Assembly: GCA_030043175.1 (NCBI GenBank) | Contig: JASHYD010000803.1 | Location: forward strand, 1-6,570 | Source of the DNA: Xanthobacteraceae bacterium | Lineage (GTDB): Bacteria; Pseudomonadota; Alphaproteobacteria; Rhizobiales; Xanthobacteraceae | DNA length: 6,570 nt | Reading direction: 5' to 3' | Shown here: piece after piece, positions 6,330 through 6,570 of the stretch | How positions within the stretch are numbered: position 1 is the first letter of the stretch | Layout of the letters: each line of letters starts with the position of its first letter | Program-made: the position numbers and the translations under genes | The notes under the pieces: generated by a model | What the model was told of the DNA's origin: nothing | Database searches by the model: none | What the model saw: the letters and a program-made list of their open reading frames with translations, nothing else

Positions 6330-6570
6330 GAGAGATCATGCAAATGCAAGCACTGGAGTCCCCCGGACACGTGCGTGACCGAGCCAACGAGACGGTCTGC
6401 AGATTCTCGCCAGCGATATCGGGGCTACCCGGTGTAACGGCGGGGCTTGCTTACCTCGCGCCGACCACTGAGCGTCCTTACAATTACATGTATGAGCCGC
6501 CAACCGGAACCGCCCAACAGAACTGCGAGTATCGGGTGAGTCCGGTGTGGATCAAGGAGGCTCGGGCAAT
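6326..6570 (+). CDS. CmcJ/NvfI-family oxidoreductase, N-terminal part (cut by window end)
   Basis: The frame is open to the window edge, showing 81 residues of a protein that normally has about 270-300. The visible part has the family opening: SPGHVRDRANETVCR, then LAYLAPTTERPYNYMYEPPT, then QQNCEYRVSPVWIKEARAI. In this family a short strand and an LxYLxP…RPxxYxYxPPxG motif precede the catalytic domain. Members are related to fungal and actinobacterial enzymes such as cephamycin CmcJ and are thought to act as Fe/2-oxoglutarate-type oxygenases. The metal-binding residues would lie beyond the window, so activity cannot be judged here. ATG 6326 has GGAG at 6318-6321; ATG 6338 or 6344 fit the family length equally well. 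A stretch after the first motif (FSPAISGLPGVTAG) looks longer than I expect. It is co-directional with DUF2917 and likely in one transcript. Confidence 0.75.
   Translation, partial: MREIMQMQALESPGHVRDRANETVCRFSPAISGLPGVTAGLAYLAPTTERPYNYMYEPPTGTAQQNCEYRVSPVWIKEARA

Noticed and set aside
1..6570. tRNA, rRNA or CRISPR array
   Set aside because: I saw no cloverleaf-type sequence, ribosomal RNA signature or regularly spaced short repeats.

Overview
The window is GC-rich and its proteins resemble those of a soil or symbiotic alphaproteobacterium; a Bradyrhizobium-like rhizobial genome is my best guess. This comes from remembered family resemblance and codon character, not from a search. The most striking property is decay. 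On the minus strand, four recognisable genes carry multiple frameshifts or a stop: a PaaI-like thioesterase, a ModA-like substrate-binding protein, an MFS transporter and panB. The GcvA-type LysR regulator between them is intact. Such a region would suit a degenerating accessory or symbiosis island, although a poor-quality assembly is a weaker alternative.

Layout. Positions 1-251 and 1310-1559 are two near-identical copies (about 98%) of a roughly 250-bp sequence in inverted orientation. They flank about 1.06 kb that holds a 350-bp stretch with no recognised gene (252-596), a wrecked thioesterase gene (597-1048, minus) and a structured non-coding stretch (1049-1309) with a perfect 12-bp palindrome and two back-to-back hairpins. 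Next come the intact LysR gene (1596-2525, minus), a GC-rich hairpin (2562-2582), the substrate-binding-protein pseudogene (2639-3359, minus), a short intact membrane-protein ORF of 48 codons (3359-3505, minus), the MFS gene with a single frameshift (3517-4796, minus) and the panB pseudogene (4873-5760, minus).

Read in the direction of transcription, the minus-strand cluster is panB, MFS, small membrane protein, substrate-binding protein, then LysR. The spacing is operon-like: 11 nt between MFS and the small ORF, and a TGATG stop/start overlap between the small ORF and the binding protein. It was probably once a metabolite-uptake operon tied to ketopantoate or branched 2-oxoacid chemistry. 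No ABC permease or ATPase is visible beside the binding protein.

Divergent from this cluster, on the plus strand, are a DUF2917 protein (5930-6316), a possible 22-aa coupled ORF (6261-6329) and the start of a CmcJ/NvfI-type oxidoreductase gene (from 6326, cut by the window edge). The intergenic stretch between the two transcription directions contains two short dyads that could be regulator sites. I saw no tRNA, rRNA, CRISPR array or intact transposase.
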